64,000 bases of DNA, from NCBI RefSeq assembly GCF_002803605.1, contig NZ_PHRG01000003.1:124001-188000 (forward strand). The letters are read 5' to 3'. Under the pieces are notes generated by a model. The model worked only from the letters and a program-made list of their open reading frames with translations. It ran no database searches and was not told where the DNA came from. This stretch comes from Acinetobacter pseudolwoffii. Its GTDB lineage: Bacteria > Pseudomonadota > Gammaproteobacteria > Pseudomonadales > Moraxellaceae. Position 1 is the first letter of the stretch. The number at the start of each line of letters is the position of its first letter. Position numbers and translations under genes: made by a program. Shown piece by piece: positions 1 to 7,852 of this stretch.

Positions 1-258
1 AACATTATTGACTGGACTGAAGAACAATATGTACAGCCATGTGAACATACTTTATTTATTGCCATGGATATTGGCTTTGAATATATGACCGATGAATTTG
101 AGCACAGCATGCCACGTTCGGTAGATGATCTGCATGCCAATGACGATCAGGTGAATATGTTTGATGAAATTACCGCCAGTACTTATTCAGATTATCTGAT
201 CTTAAAGTCAGACTTGGGCGCAGCAGGTTATTCGCGTTATATCGGCTTGACTGTTTAA
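1..258 (+). CDS. 3' end of an unidentified protein (truncated by window start)
   Basis: The reading frame is open from the first base to a TAA at 256-258, so this is the last 85 codons of a gene that begins upstream. The visible part is acidic, with several Asp/Glu-rich stretches (for example DDLHANDDQ), and ends in SRYIGLTV. No family motif, membrane segment or repeat is recognisable. It converges on glnG; the terminator that probably served both genes lies just after it but is now split by an inserted element. Product unknown. Confidence 0.7.
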   Translation, partial: NIIDWTEEQYVQPCEHTLFIAMDIGFEYMTDEFEHSMPRSVDDLHANDDQVNMFDEITASTYSDYLILKSDLGAAGYSRYIGLTV

Positions 259-270
259 CTCACCTCAGTA

Positions 271-289
271 TAAAAAAGCACCCGAAGGT
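271..289. terminator. Left half of a split bidirectional terminator, including one copy of a 10-bp direct repeat
   Basis: An A-rich arm leads into GCACC, CGAA and GGT. The 10-mer ACCCGAAGGT (280-289) recurs exactly at 573-582. Joining this half to the right half at 573-590 restores a perfect hairpin, AAAAGCACC-CGAA-GGTGCTTTT, flanked by A and T runs. I infer that an ancestral terminator shared by the first gene and glnG was split by insertion. Confidence 0.6.
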
Positions 290-437
290 CACTACTGTTC
301 CACAATTTGAACTTTATTTCAGTACCAGGTCAATATGATGACACCATGTGCTTAAATATTTGATATTTTTATATATTTAATTTTCCACAGCCTTGTCTTT
401 TCTTTGAAAAATTTAAATGACTTTGTGTAGGCTAAAT

Positions 438-463
438 CCTACTTTTGACAGACCAAAAGTAGG
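438..463. repeat. Perfect 10-bp inverted repeat, hairpin 1 of the inserted element
   Basis: CCTACTTTTG (438-447) pairs with CAAAAGTAGG (454-463) across a 6-base loop. It is the first of three adjacent perfect stem-loops within the inserted element. Confidence 0.7.
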
Positions 464-474
464 CAAAAGTCTTT

Positions 475-510
475 ATTCCCCATACACTACATTCTGTCAT
501 GATGGGGAAT
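475..510. repeat. Perfect 9-bp inverted repeat, hairpin 2 of the inserted element
   Basis: ATTCCCCAT (475-483) pairs with ATGGGGAAT (502-510) around an 18-base loop. Confidence 0.65.
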
Positions 511-530
511 GTGTGGCATCCTTGCCACAC
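511..530. repeat. Perfect 8-bp inverted repeat with tetraloop, hairpin 3 of the inserted element
   Basis: GTGTGGCA (511-518) pairs with TGCCACAC (523-530) around a TCCT loop. It directly abuts hairpin 2, so the two could stack in RNA or single-stranded DNA. No T-run follows on either strand, so it is not a standard terminator. Confidence 0.7.
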
Positions 531-572
531 TCACAAATCAAATACCTGAAATTCAATTGTGAGAGAGCAGTA

Positions 573-590
573 ACCCGAAGGTGCTTTTAT
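573..590. terminator. Right half of the split glnG terminator with second copy of the direct repeat
   Basis: ACCCGAAGGT (573-582) followed by GCTTTTAT. On the minus strand this is what a glnG transcript reads first: AAAAGCACCTTCGGGT. Only a 3-bp ACC/GGT stem remains without the distal arm, so the terminator should be inactive as it stands. Confidence 0.55.
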
Positions 591-593
591 AGA

Positions 594-2075
594 TTAGCTT
601 GGACTTTCGATTTCTTCTTCTACCTCATCATCGGTCGTATCCATACCGAGTTCTTTGAGCTTGCGGGTCAGCGTGTTACGGCCCCAGCCCAAAAGTTCAG
701 CTGCATGACGTTTGCGACCACGGGTTTGTTGTAGTGCAGCATTAATCAGGGTGCGCTCAAACATCGGTGTAGCGACATCCAGAAGTTTCATCTCGCCATT
801 TTTGAGTTTTTGCATGGCCCATTGACCCAGCAATTCATCCCAGTGCTGTGGACCCACTTGGTTTAAGTTTGGAATTGGTGAGCCTAAATCCAAATCTTGA
901 ATTGGAATTTGTTTCAGTTCAGGTGGTAGGTCTTCTGGATAGACTTCACGACCCGTGATCATCACGGTTAGCCAGCGACAGGTATTTTCAAGCTGGCGTA
1001 CGTTGCCTTGCCACGGCAGTTTTTGCATATATTCCTGGGTTTCAGGACGCAGAATTTTGGGATTAACGCCGAGTTCTTTACCAGCACGTGCCAGGAAGTG
1101 CTGCGCCAGCATCGGAATGTCTTCACTGCGATGTGCCAGTTTTGGAATGTGAATCCGAATCACATTCAGGCGGTGATACAAGTCTTCACGGAAACGGCCG
1201 TCATGTACCAGTTTTTCCAGATCCTGATGTGTGGCAGCCACAATCCGCACATCAACCTTGACGGGAATATGACCACCGACACGATAAAACTCGCCATCGG
1301 CCAAAACACGCAATAAACGGGTTTGGGTTTCAAAAGGCATGTCGCCAATTTCATCCAGAAACAGCGTGCCGCCGTTGGCCTGTTCAAAACGACCTTGACG
1401 CTGGGTATTGGCACCGGTAAATGCACCTTTTTCGTGACCAAAAAGTTCGGTTTCGATCAGGTCTTTGGGAATGGCTGCCATATTCAGGGCAATAAAGGGC
1501 TTTGCACTACGCGGTGAATGGCGGTGCAAGGCATGTGCCACCAATTCTTTCCCTGTACCGGACTCACCATTAATGAGTACAGTAATATGCGATTGCGCTA
1601 AACGGCCGATGGCGCGAAACACTTCCTGCATGGCGGGAGATTCACCGATAATTTCAGTCGATTGAATCGGCGGGGCAACTTTTGCTGATTCTTGTTGTTG
1701 CAGCTTGGTAATATGCAAAATCGCACGATTGACCAGTGCCAGCGCTTCATCAATATCAAAAGGCTTTGGCAGATATTCAAAAGCACCAGTTTGATAACTT
1801 GATACAGCAGACTCTAGGTCTGAATGCGCCGTCATAATAATCACAGGCAGGTCAGGATAATTGTGTTTGACCTTACCCAAGAAGGTGAGTCCATCAATCC
1901 CCGGCATACGGATATCGGTCAGAATCACATCTGGTGCATCAACACTGAGTTGATCTAGTGCGGATTGTGCTTCTTCAAAGCTGGTCACGTCCAAGCCTTC
2001 TTCTTTAAAGGTTTTTTCCAGTACCCAGCGCATGGCACGATCGTCATCAATCACCCATATTTTATTTCGCGACAT
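594..2075 (-). CDS. glnG: Nitrogen regulation response regulator NtrC (NR(I))
   Basis: Sigma-54-dependent activator of nitrogen-assimilation genes, phosphorylated by NtrB and acting in the cytoplasm. It has 493 aa in the usual three-part order: a receiver (acidic pocket D10-D12, phospho-acceptor D54 in TDIRMPG), a AAA+ domain with Walker A GESGTGKE near 170-177 and the sigma-54 contact loop GAFTGA near 217-222, and a C-terminal Fis-type helix-turn-helix (RKRHAAELLGWGRNTLTRKL). I chose the ATG at 2075 because GGGAG lies just upstream and the protein begins MSRNKIWVIDDD; the frame is open further upstream, but there it overlaps glnL. The start overlaps the end of glnL by 14 bp, so the two are translationally coupled. 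Its downstream terminator is disrupted by the inserted element. Confidence 0.96.
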   Translation of the reverse strand: MSRNKIWVIDDDRAMRWVLEKTFKEEGLDVTSFEEAQSALDQLSVDAPDVILTDIRMPGIDGLTFLGKVKHNYPDLPVIIMTAHSDLESAVSSYQTGAFEYLPKPFDIDEALALVNRAILHITKLQQQESAKVAPPIQSTEIIGESPAMQEVFRAIGRLAQSHITVLINGESGTGKELVAHALHRHSPRSAKPFIALNMAAIPKDLIETELFGHEKGAFTGANTQRQGRFEQANGGTLFLDEIGDMPFETQTRLLRVLADGEFYRVGGHIPVKVDVRIVAATHQDLEKLVHDGRFREDLYHRLNVIRIHIPKLAHRSEDIPMLAQHFLARAGKELGVNPKILRPETQEYMQKLPWQGNVRQLENTCRWLTVMITGREVYPEDLPPELKQIPIQDLDLGSPIPNLNQVGPQHWDELLGQWAMQKLKNGEMKLLDVATPMFERTLINAALQQTRGRKRHAAELLGWGRNTLTRKLKELGMDTTDDEVEEEIESPS

Positions 2076-3171
2076 GATTCGACTCCCAAGGTAAATATAA
2101 GCTAAACACGGTTTTTCCAGCCACGGACTGACATTCAATCATGCCGTTATGCTGATGAATAATATTTTGAGCAATACTGAGACCCAGTCCGGTACCTTTG
2201 GCGCGACTGGTGACCAGTGGATAAAACACAGATTCGATAATGTCTTCGGGGACCCCAGGGCCATTGTCTTCAATATCAATGCGTACCACAGAGCGATGAA
2301 TTGCCCCGTTAATGGTAAATAGGCGCTGAATCCGGGTTCTTAAAACCAGTTCAGGCTGGTGATCGACAAAAAACTCTTTGTTCTCGGTCATGGCCTGTAC
2401 TGCATTGGCGCAAATATTCAAGATCACCTGAATCAGTTGATCACGGTCTGCCAGCACTTCAGGTAAGGACAGGTCATAATCCCGAATAATCTTGATTTTC
2501 TTTTTGCTTTGATTGGCGATGAGTGAGCGCACCCGCTCAAGTGGCTCATGTACATTTACCAGCTCATAGCTTGGCAGTTGGCGTGAACCGAGCATGGTGT
2601 CGGCCAGATTTCGGAGTCGATCGACTTCACTAATAATAATATCGGTAAATTCTTTGTATTGTGGATCATTCAGACTGCGAGCCAGAAGTTGTGTTGCCCC
2701 CCGAATTCCGCCGAGTGGGTTCTTGATTTCGTGCGCGACACCGCGAATCAGCTGGCGAGCCACTTGATGTTGCTGAATCAGGTTTTCTTCACGCGAAATT
2801 TTAAGCATACGGTCACGAGGATTGAGCTCGATTAACAACAGTGGGTGATAGGGCTTACCCAGATTTAGTTGAGAAACCGTGTAATCGACATGAATGTCCT
2901 TAAAGTTGACAATCAGTGTGGCTTCACGGCGCGTATAAGGTTGGCCTGTAGTTAAAGTGTTGTTCAGCGCTTCTTCAGTATTAAACTCATCGGTCGGATG
3001 TTGCAGAAGACCCAGTGCTGGACTTCCACTGGCGCGAAATAAGCTCACATCAAATAAGGCTTCGCAGGCAGAGTTGAGATAATAAATATTAAGATCGCGG
3101 TCTACCAATAAGATACACGTGGTCATATTGTCCACTAAAACACGATAGTCGATCGGAATAAGCTGATCCAT
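2062..3171 (-). CDS. glnL: Nitrogen regulation sensor kinase/phosphatase NtrB (NR(II))
   Basis: Cytoplasmic histidine kinase and phosphatase that sets the phosphorylation state of NtrC according to PII/nitrogen status. Its 369 aa hold an N-terminal PAS domain (about 10-110), a HisKA dimerisation segment with phospho-acceptor H147 in AHEIKNPLGG, and a C-terminal ATPase domain (DNGPGVPE, then GTGLGLSIAQNII). No transmembrane segment is visible, as expected for NtrB. The ATG at 3171 is preferred because AGGA lies 12 nt upstream; ATGs at 3210 and 3216 are in frame but lack a Shine-Dalgarno sequence. It is first in the glnL-glnG operon; no glnA is adjacent. Confidence 0.95.
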   Translation of the reverse strand: MDQLIPIDYRVLVDNMTTCILLVDRDLNIYYLNSACEALFDVSLFRASGSPALGLLQHPTDEFNTEEALNNTLTTGQPYTRREATLIVNFKDIHVDYTVSQLNLGKPYHPLLLIELNPRDRMLKISREENLIQQHQVARQLIRGVAHEIKNPLGGIRGATQLLARSLNDPQYKEFTDIIISEVDRLRNLADTMLGSRQLPSYELVNVHEPLERVRSLIANQSKKKIKIIRDYDLSLPEVLADRDQLIQVILNICANAVQAMTENKEFFVDHQPELVLRTRIQRLFTINGAIHRSVVRIDIEDNGPGVPEDIIESVFYPLVTSRAKGTGLGLSIAQNIIHQHNGMIECQSVAGKTVFSLYLPWESNHVAK

Positions 3172-3512
3172 TCGCGGTTTTTTTCCTGTATTAAAATGGC
3201 GCAATGGCATCTTCATAAAGCAATTTAATCAATTTTAAGTTCTGATTTGATGCAAGATGCACGCCAACTTTTATGACTAAAGCTTATTTATTGCGATGAA
3301 ATGCAGAAATGTGCCACAGCGACACAATTCATCTTAGGTATAGCGGATTAAATTGAGGCTGTAAATCTAAAATGTTCTATTTTGGTGCGCGCGCAAATAT
3401 GTTGTATATTTTATGGCGTTATTTTAGTGCGTGATGCAAAGAGTCAGGTTTTCAACTATTTTTATGATGCGAAAAGACATACAATACGCGCATTCTAGTA
3501 GAGCGAAAATTC
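3172..3512. other. Intergenic region between divergent glnL and rimO
   Basis: 341 bases of A/T-rich DNA with no credible gene. It must hold the promoters of glnL (minus) and rimO (plus). I find a plausible sigma-70 promoter for rimO (3382-3410) but no convincing one, and no sigma-54 GG-N10-GC element, for glnL. Confidence 0.5.
3382..3410 (+). promoter_or_regulatory. Candidate sigma-70 promoter for rimO
   Basis: TTGGTG (3382-3387), 17-bp spacer, TATATT (3405-3410). The -10 is close to consensus, the -35 weak. It lies about 100 bp before the rimO start. Confidence 0.35.
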
Positions 3513-4856
3513 ATGAAGTCCCCCAAAGTCGGTTTTGTATCTTTAGGTTGTCCTAAGGCATTGGTAGATTCTGAACGTATTTTAACCCAGTTAAAGACTG
3601 AAGGTTATGACGTCGCTTCGGATTATGACGGTGCTGATTTAGTTGTAGTAAATACCTGTGGTTTCATTGAATCCGCAGTGCAAGAATCGCTAGACGCGAT
3701 TGGTGAGGCGATGAGCGCGAATGGTCGCGTCATCGTAACAGGCTGTCTAGGTAAAGACGAAGACAAGATTCGCCAGATGCATCCGAATGTCCTGAAAGTG
3801 ACAGGTGCAGCGGCATATAAAGATGTTATGGATGCGGTTCATCAATACGTGCCTGAACCGCCAAAACACAATCCATTTATTGATTTAGTTCCAGAGCAAG
3901 GTATCCGCCTAACACCTAAACATTATGCCTATTTGAAAATATCGGAAGGCTGCAACCATCGTTGTACTTTCTGTATTATTCCAAGCATGCGTGGTGATTT
4001 GGTCTCCCGTCCAGTTGGTTCTGTGCTTGAAGAAGCCGCAGCGCTGAAACGTGCCGGTGTTAAAGAAGTACTCGTTATCTCCCAGGATACTTCTGCTTAC
4101 GGTCTGGACACCAAATACAAGCTGGATTTCTGGAACGGCCAGCCGGTGAAAACCAAATTCTATGACATGTGTGAAGCACTCGGTCAGTTGGGAATCTGGG
4201 TGCGTTTGCACTATGTTTATCCATATCCGCATGTCGATGCCGTGATTGACCTGATGGCTCAAGGCAAAATCCTGCCTTATCTGGATATTCCATTTCAGCA
4301 TGCGAGTCCAAAAATTCTCAAGCTGATGAAACGTCCTGCGCACAGTGAAAACACACTGGAGCGATTGAATATCTGGCGTGAAAAATGTCCTGATCTGGTT
4401 ATCCGTTCAACATTTGTGGTGGGCTTCCCGGGTGAAACCGAAGAAGACTTCCAGATGCTGCTCGATTGGCTGAAACAAGCTCAATTGGATCGTGTAGGTT
4501 GCTTTACCTATTCACCAGTTGAAGGTGCGACAGCAAACGATTTGCCAGACCACGTTCCTGAAGAAATTAAACAAGAGCGTTATGAGCGTTTCATGCAGGT
4601 TCAGCAAGAAATCTCGGCAGCCAAACTCCAAAAACGTATTGGTCAGACCATGACCGTGCTGGTAGATGATCTGGAAGAAGAATTCCCGGTGGCAGTTGCG
4701 CGTTCTTATGCAGATGCACCTGAAATTGATGGCAATGTTTTTGTGGAAGATATCGATAAAAGCGTCATTAAGGCAGGGGATTTGCTTGAAGTCGAGATTA
4801 CCGATGCAGACGAGTACGATCTGTATGCAAAACTCATTTCAGTCAAATCTGCTTAA
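3513..4856 (+). CDS. rimO: Ribosomal protein S12 methylthiotransferase RimO
   Basis: Radical-SAM methylthiotransferase that adds a beta-methylthio group to a conserved Asp of ribosomal protein S12. It has 447 aa: an N-terminal UPF0004 domain with three iron-sulfur Cys (C13, C49, C78), a radical-SAM core with CxxxCxxC at C147/C151/C154 ([10 protein letters not shown]), and a C-terminal TRAM domain. The start [16 protein letters not shown] is typical. It sits just upstream of pyrH, where many gammaproteobacteria have rpsB-tsf. There is no terminator between it and pyrH (46 bp), so read-through is likely. Confidence 0.97.
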   Translation: MKSPKVGFVSLGCPKALVDSERILTQLKTEGYDVASDYDGADLVVVNTCGFIESAVQESLDAIGEAMSANGRVIVTGCLGKDEDKIRQMHPNVLKVTGAAAYKDVMDAVHQYVPEPPKHNPFIDLVPEQGIRLTPKHYAYLKISEGCNHRCTFCIIPSMRGDLVSRPVGSVLEEAAALKRAGVKEVLVISQDTSAYGLDTKYKLDFWNGQPVKTKFYDMCEALGQLGIWVRLHYVYPYPHVDAVIDLMAQGKILPYLDIPFQHASPKILKLMKRPAHSENTLERLNIWREKCPDLVIRSTFVVGFPGETEEDFQMLLDWLKQAQLDRVGCFTYSPVEGATANDLPDHVPEEIKQERYERFMQVQQEISAAKLQKRIGQTMTVLVDDLEEEFPVAVARSYADAPEIDGNVFVEDIDKSVIKAGDLLEVEITDADEYDLYAKLISVKSA

Positions 4857-4902
4857 AATTTTGAATTAAAAAAATTTAAATTGAATACTTTGGAGTTTGA
4901 TG

Positions 4903-5631
4903 ATGTTGGATTCTAAAAAGCCACGCTTTGGTCGCATTCTGTTAAAGCTTTCTGGTGAAGCGCTGGCAGGCAATAAAGACATGGGAATCGATGCACAAGT
5001 GCTCGACCAGATGTCGCTTTCTATTGCGCACCTTGTGGGTTTAGGCGTACAAGTAGGTATCGTGGTCGGTGGTGGTAACCTGTACCGCGGTAGCCAGCTG
5101 CAAAAAGACGGTCTGGTTGGCCGGGTCACTGGCGACCAGATGGGTATGCTGGCAACCGTGATGAACGGTCTGGCACTACGCGACGCTTTGGTGCGCCGTA
5201 ATATTAAAACCCGTTTGATGTCTGCACTGCCAATTGGTGCAGTGGTTGAGTCTTACTCGAGCCGTGATGCGATCCGTCACCTGACTCAGGGTGAAGTGTG
5301 TGTATTCGTGGCAGGTACAGGTAATCCATTCTTTACCACAGATACCGCAGCATGTTTGCGTGGTATTGAAATCGAATCAGATTTGATTTTGAAAGCCACT
5401 AAAGTCGATGGCGTATATAACAAAGATCCAAGCAAATATGACGATGCGGTTAAATATGACACTTTAACCTTTGATCAGGTGCTGGATGAAAAGCTGGGTG
5501 TCATGGACTTAACTGCGATCTGTTTATGTCGTGACCACAATGTGCCGCTACAAGTATTCGATATGAATAAATCTGGCGCATTACTTTCAGTGGTGATGGG
5601 CGAAAAAGAAGGGACTCACGTTACCAATTAA
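4903..5631 (+). CDS. pyrH: UMP kinase (uridylate kinase)
   Basis: Hexameric bacterial UMP kinase that phosphorylates UMP to UDP, the gateway to UTP, CTP and dTTP. The 242-aa amino-acid-kinase-fold protein has the N-terminal [12 protein letters not shown] nucleotide-binding motif, the [16 protein letters not shown] loop and the [11 protein letters not shown] signature. TTG/ATG/ATG codons occur in tandem at 4897, 4900 and 4903; the ATG at 4903 has the best spacing (7 nt) from GGAG at 4892. It is followed by frr, the usual partner. Confidence 0.97.
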   Translation: MLDSKKPRFGRILLKLSGEALAGNKDMGIDAQVLDQMSLSIAHLVGLGVQVGIVVGGGNLYRGSQLQKDGLVGRVTGDQMGMLATVMNGLALRDALVRRNIKTRLMSALPIGAVVESYSSRDAIRHLTQGEVCVFVAGTGNPFFTTDTAACLRGIEIESDLILKATKVDGVYNKDPSKYDDAVKYDTLTFDQVLDEKLGVMDLTAICLCRDHNVPLQVFDMNKSGALLSVVMGEKEGTHVTN

Positions 5632-5659
5632 TGACGTGAGCACCAAAGCACTTTATACT
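5631..5659 (+). promoter_or_regulatory. Candidate sigma-70 promoter upstream of frr
   Basis: ATGACG (5631-5636), exactly 17 bp, TATACT (5654-5659), about 50 bp before the frr start. It would give frr-uppS-cdsA-dxr-rseP-bamA a promoter independent of pyrH. Confidence 0.45.
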
Positions 5660-5709
5660 ACGCGCTAATTTAGCAATTAACTTTTTTAGAATTAAGTAAG
5701 GAAGATCAT

Positions 5710-6264
5710 ATGATTAACGATCTTAAAAAAGACAGCGAAGACCGTATGAACAAAACTCTAGAATCTCTAGAGCATGGTTTTGCAAAAGTTCGTACCGGTC
5801 GCGCGCATCCATCTATTTTAAATAATGTGATGGTTTCTTACTATGGTTCAGACGTTCCATTGAACCAGGTGGCAAACGTTGGTGTTGAAGATTCACGTAC
5901 CCTGTTGGTTCAACCGTTTGAACGTTCAATGGTGGCTGCAATTGATAAAGCGATTCGTGAATCTGACTTGGGTCTTAACCCGATTTCAGCAGATGCGATC
6001 CGTGTACCTATGGCAGCACTCACTGAAGAAACACGTCGTGACATGCAGAAAGTTGCCCGTACTGAAGCAGAAAATGCAAAAGTGGCAATTCGTAACATTC
6101 GCCGTGATGTATTGGGTGATATCAAAGCCTTATTGAAGGAAAAAGAAATTTCTGAAGATGAAGAGCGTCGTGCTGCTGACGAAATCCAGAAAATTACCGA
6201 CAAATTTGTTGCTGAAGTTGACAAACGCTTGGCTGCGAAAGAAGCTGAATTGATGAAGGTCTAA
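5710..6264 (+). CDS. frr: Ribosome recycling factor
   Basis: Releases ribosomes from mRNA after termination, together with EF-G. It has 184 aa, about the usual length, and the family features: [19 protein letters not shown] at the N-terminus, [14 protein letters not shown] in the middle, and a helical C-terminal tail. The start is supported by AAGGA ending 8 nt before the ATG. uppS follows after 7 bases, suggesting co-transcription. Confidence 0.98.
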   Translation: MINDLKKDSEDRMNKTLESLEHGFAKVRTGRAHPSILNNVMVSYYGSDVPLNQVANVGVEDSRTLLVQPFERSMVAAIDKAIRESDLGLNPISADAIRVPMAALTEETRRDMQKVARTEAENAKVAIRNIRRDVLGDIKALLKEKEISEDEERRAADEIQKITDKFVAEVDKRLAAKEAELMKV

Positions 6265-6271
6265 TTCATCG

Positions 6272-7024
6272 ATGACCGCTGCTGAAGAAAACCCCTGTCT
6301 TCCGAAACATGTTGCCATCATTATGGATGGCAACAATCGTTTCGCCAAAAAAAATCAGATGCAGAAAGGTGATGGACACCGTGAAGGAAAAACGGTTCTG
6401 GATCCGATTGTAGAACACTGTAGAAAAAAAAATATCCAGGCTTTAACTGTTTTTGCCTTTTCCAGTGAAAACTGGAATCGTCCACAGTTTGAAGTCGAAT
6501 TGCTCATGAAACTCCTGCTTGACACGATTCATGAGCAACTCCCCCGCATGGAAAAATTCAATATTGCCTTACGTTTTATCGGTGATCGCAGCCGTTTGTC
6601 CGCTGAATTGCAGGGACTCATGTTGCAAGCCGAACAAAGGACTGCTAATTTCAATAGTATGACACTCACTATTGCAATCAGTTATGGCGGTATGTGGGAT
6701 ATGGCACAAGCTGCAAAGCAAATTGCCAGTGATGTTTTAACAAATAAATTAGATCTTGATGCAATTGATACTGATGTATTTGGTCAATATGTCAGCCTCG
6801 GTGACTTACCAGCAGTTGATCTGCTGATTCGTACTGGCGGAGATTTCCGTCTGTCGAATTTTCTGTTATGGCAGGCAGCCTATGCAGAGCTTTATTTCAC
6901 TGAGACGCTGTGGCCAGAATTTACCGTTGAAGAACTTGATGATGCACTTGCCGTATTTGGTGGGCGTGAACGTCGTTTCGGTAAAACATCAGAACAGGTT
7001 CATCAGGAAAAACTTGAGAATTAA
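6272..7024 (+). CDS. uppS: Isoprenyl transferase (undecaprenyl diphosphate synthase)
   Basis: Condenses isopentenyl diphosphate onto farnesyl diphosphate to make C55 undecaprenyl diphosphate, the lipid carrier for peptidoglycan and surface polysaccharides. The 250-aa protein carries the family blocks HVAIIMDGNNR, AFSSENWNRP, LLIRTGG and SNFLLWQAAYAELYF. Several usually conserved positions differ: GNNRFAK where GNGRWA is common, KNQMQKGDGH in place of RxxPRxxGH, YGGMWDM instead of YGGRxDI, and RTGGDFR instead of RTGGExR. The overall match is unambiguous. Its upstream and downstream neighbours are the standard ones. Confidence 0.95.
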   Translation: MTAAEENPCLPKHVAIIMDGNNRFAKKNQMQKGDGHREGKTVLDPIVEHCRKKNIQALTVFAFSSENWNRPQFEVELLMKLLLDTIHEQLPRMEKFNIALRFIGDRSRLSAELQGLMLQAEQRTANFNSMTLTIAISYGGMWDMAQAAKQIASDVLTNKLDLDAIDTDVFGQYVSLGDLPAVDLLIRTGGDFRLSNFLLWQAAYAELYFTETLWPEFTVEELDDALAVFGGRERRFGKTSEQVHQEKLEN

Positions 7025-7027
7025 TAC

Positions 7028-7852
7028 ATGTTTGAGCGGATTATAACCGCATTGGTGTTGGTAGCAGTTGTACTGAGCTGTATGTTTGCTACTGAATCAT
7101 ATTATCCAATGTTTGTATTGATGGTTCTTGCTGCCGGGGTTGCCGGTTATGAGTGGTTTAAACTCATGCCGCGAAAATTTAAGCAGGTCATCAAGCCCGT
7201 TGCATGGGGATATGGGTTGCTGACCGCGGCTCTATCAGCATTGGCATTGTATTTTGCTGAAGTCGCTTTGTTGTTATGGGTGGCTTCTATTATTACCTGG
7301 TTACTCAGTATTTACTGGGTCAAGTCTTATCCTGAGTATGACGGCTGGTACAACGCAAGCCTAAATGGCATTGGTGTAGTGCTGATTTCTGCTGCCGTCA
7401 CTGCAATTTTCTCGGTTTGGCAAAGTTCACCGTGGTGGTTGATGTACCTGTTTTTACTGGTATGGGGCGCAGACAGCGGTGCGTATTTTGTTGGCCGTAA
7501 ATTCGGTAGGAAAAAACTTGCACCAAATGTCAGCCCAAACAAATCTGTAGAAGGGCTGTATGGTGGTGTGGTCACCTCAATGCTGATTGTGATTGCAGTT
7601 GCTTTGCTTTATCTGGAGATGACCTGGCCAGAACTTATTTTATTCCTGATCTTATCGGTGATCACGGTCTTCAGTTCAGTACTGGGAGATCTGTTTGAAT
7701 CCATGATCAAACGACGTGCCGGTATTAAAGACTCGGGCCGTATTTTACCGGGTCATGGTGGGGTGCTGGATCGTATTGATTCTTTGCTTGCTGCAGCTCC
7801 AATCTTTGCGGCAGGTATTGCTGTTCTAAAACTTATTGGTGTAGATTTATAA
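7028..7852 (+). CDS. cdsA: Phosphatidate cytidylyltransferase (CDP-diglyceride synthase)
   Basis: Integral inner-membrane enzyme making CDP-diacylglycerol from phosphatidic acid and CTP, the precursor of all phospholipids. It has 274 aa with about eight hydrophobic segments. The diagnostic C-terminal signature is present (SVLGDLFESMIKR, then KDSGRILPGHGGVLDRIDS). The start follows uppS by 3 bases and the stop TAA abuts the dxr ATG, indicating tight coupling. Confidence 0.97.
   Translation: MFERIITALVLVAVVLSCMFATESYYPMFVLMVLAAGVAGYEWFKLMPRKFKQVIKPVAWGYGLLTAALSALALYFAEVALLLWVASIITWLLSIYWVKSYPEYDGWYNASLNGIGVVLISAAVTAIFSVWQSSPWWLMYLFLLVWGADSGAYFVGRKFGRKKLAPNVSPNKSVEGLYGGVVTSMLIVIAVALLYLEMTWPELILFLILSVITVFSSVLGDLFESMIKRRAGIKDSGRILPGHGGVLDRIDSLLAAAPIFAAGIAVLKLIGVDL

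Larger units (their letters stand above)
290..572. mobile_element. MITE-like 283-bp insertion in the glnG terminator
   Basis: This segment lies between two exact copies of ACCCGAAGGT (280-289 and 573-582). Removing it and one copy leaves a perfect intrinsic terminator, which is strong internal evidence for insertion with a 10-bp target duplication. The ends share an imperfect inverted repeat: TACTG then CACAATT(T)GAA, read inward from both sides. It encodes no credible protein and no transposase, so it would have to be mobilised in trans. Inside are three consecutive perfect stem-loops (438-463, 475-510, 511-530). The family is unknown to me; high copy number in related genomes would support the call. 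Confidence 0.55.

Noticed and set aside
417..734. Plus-strand open frame of 105 codons across the inserted element into glnG
   Set aside because: It runs through the three hairpins and then antisense to the conserved Fis domain of glnG, with no ribosome site or family motif.
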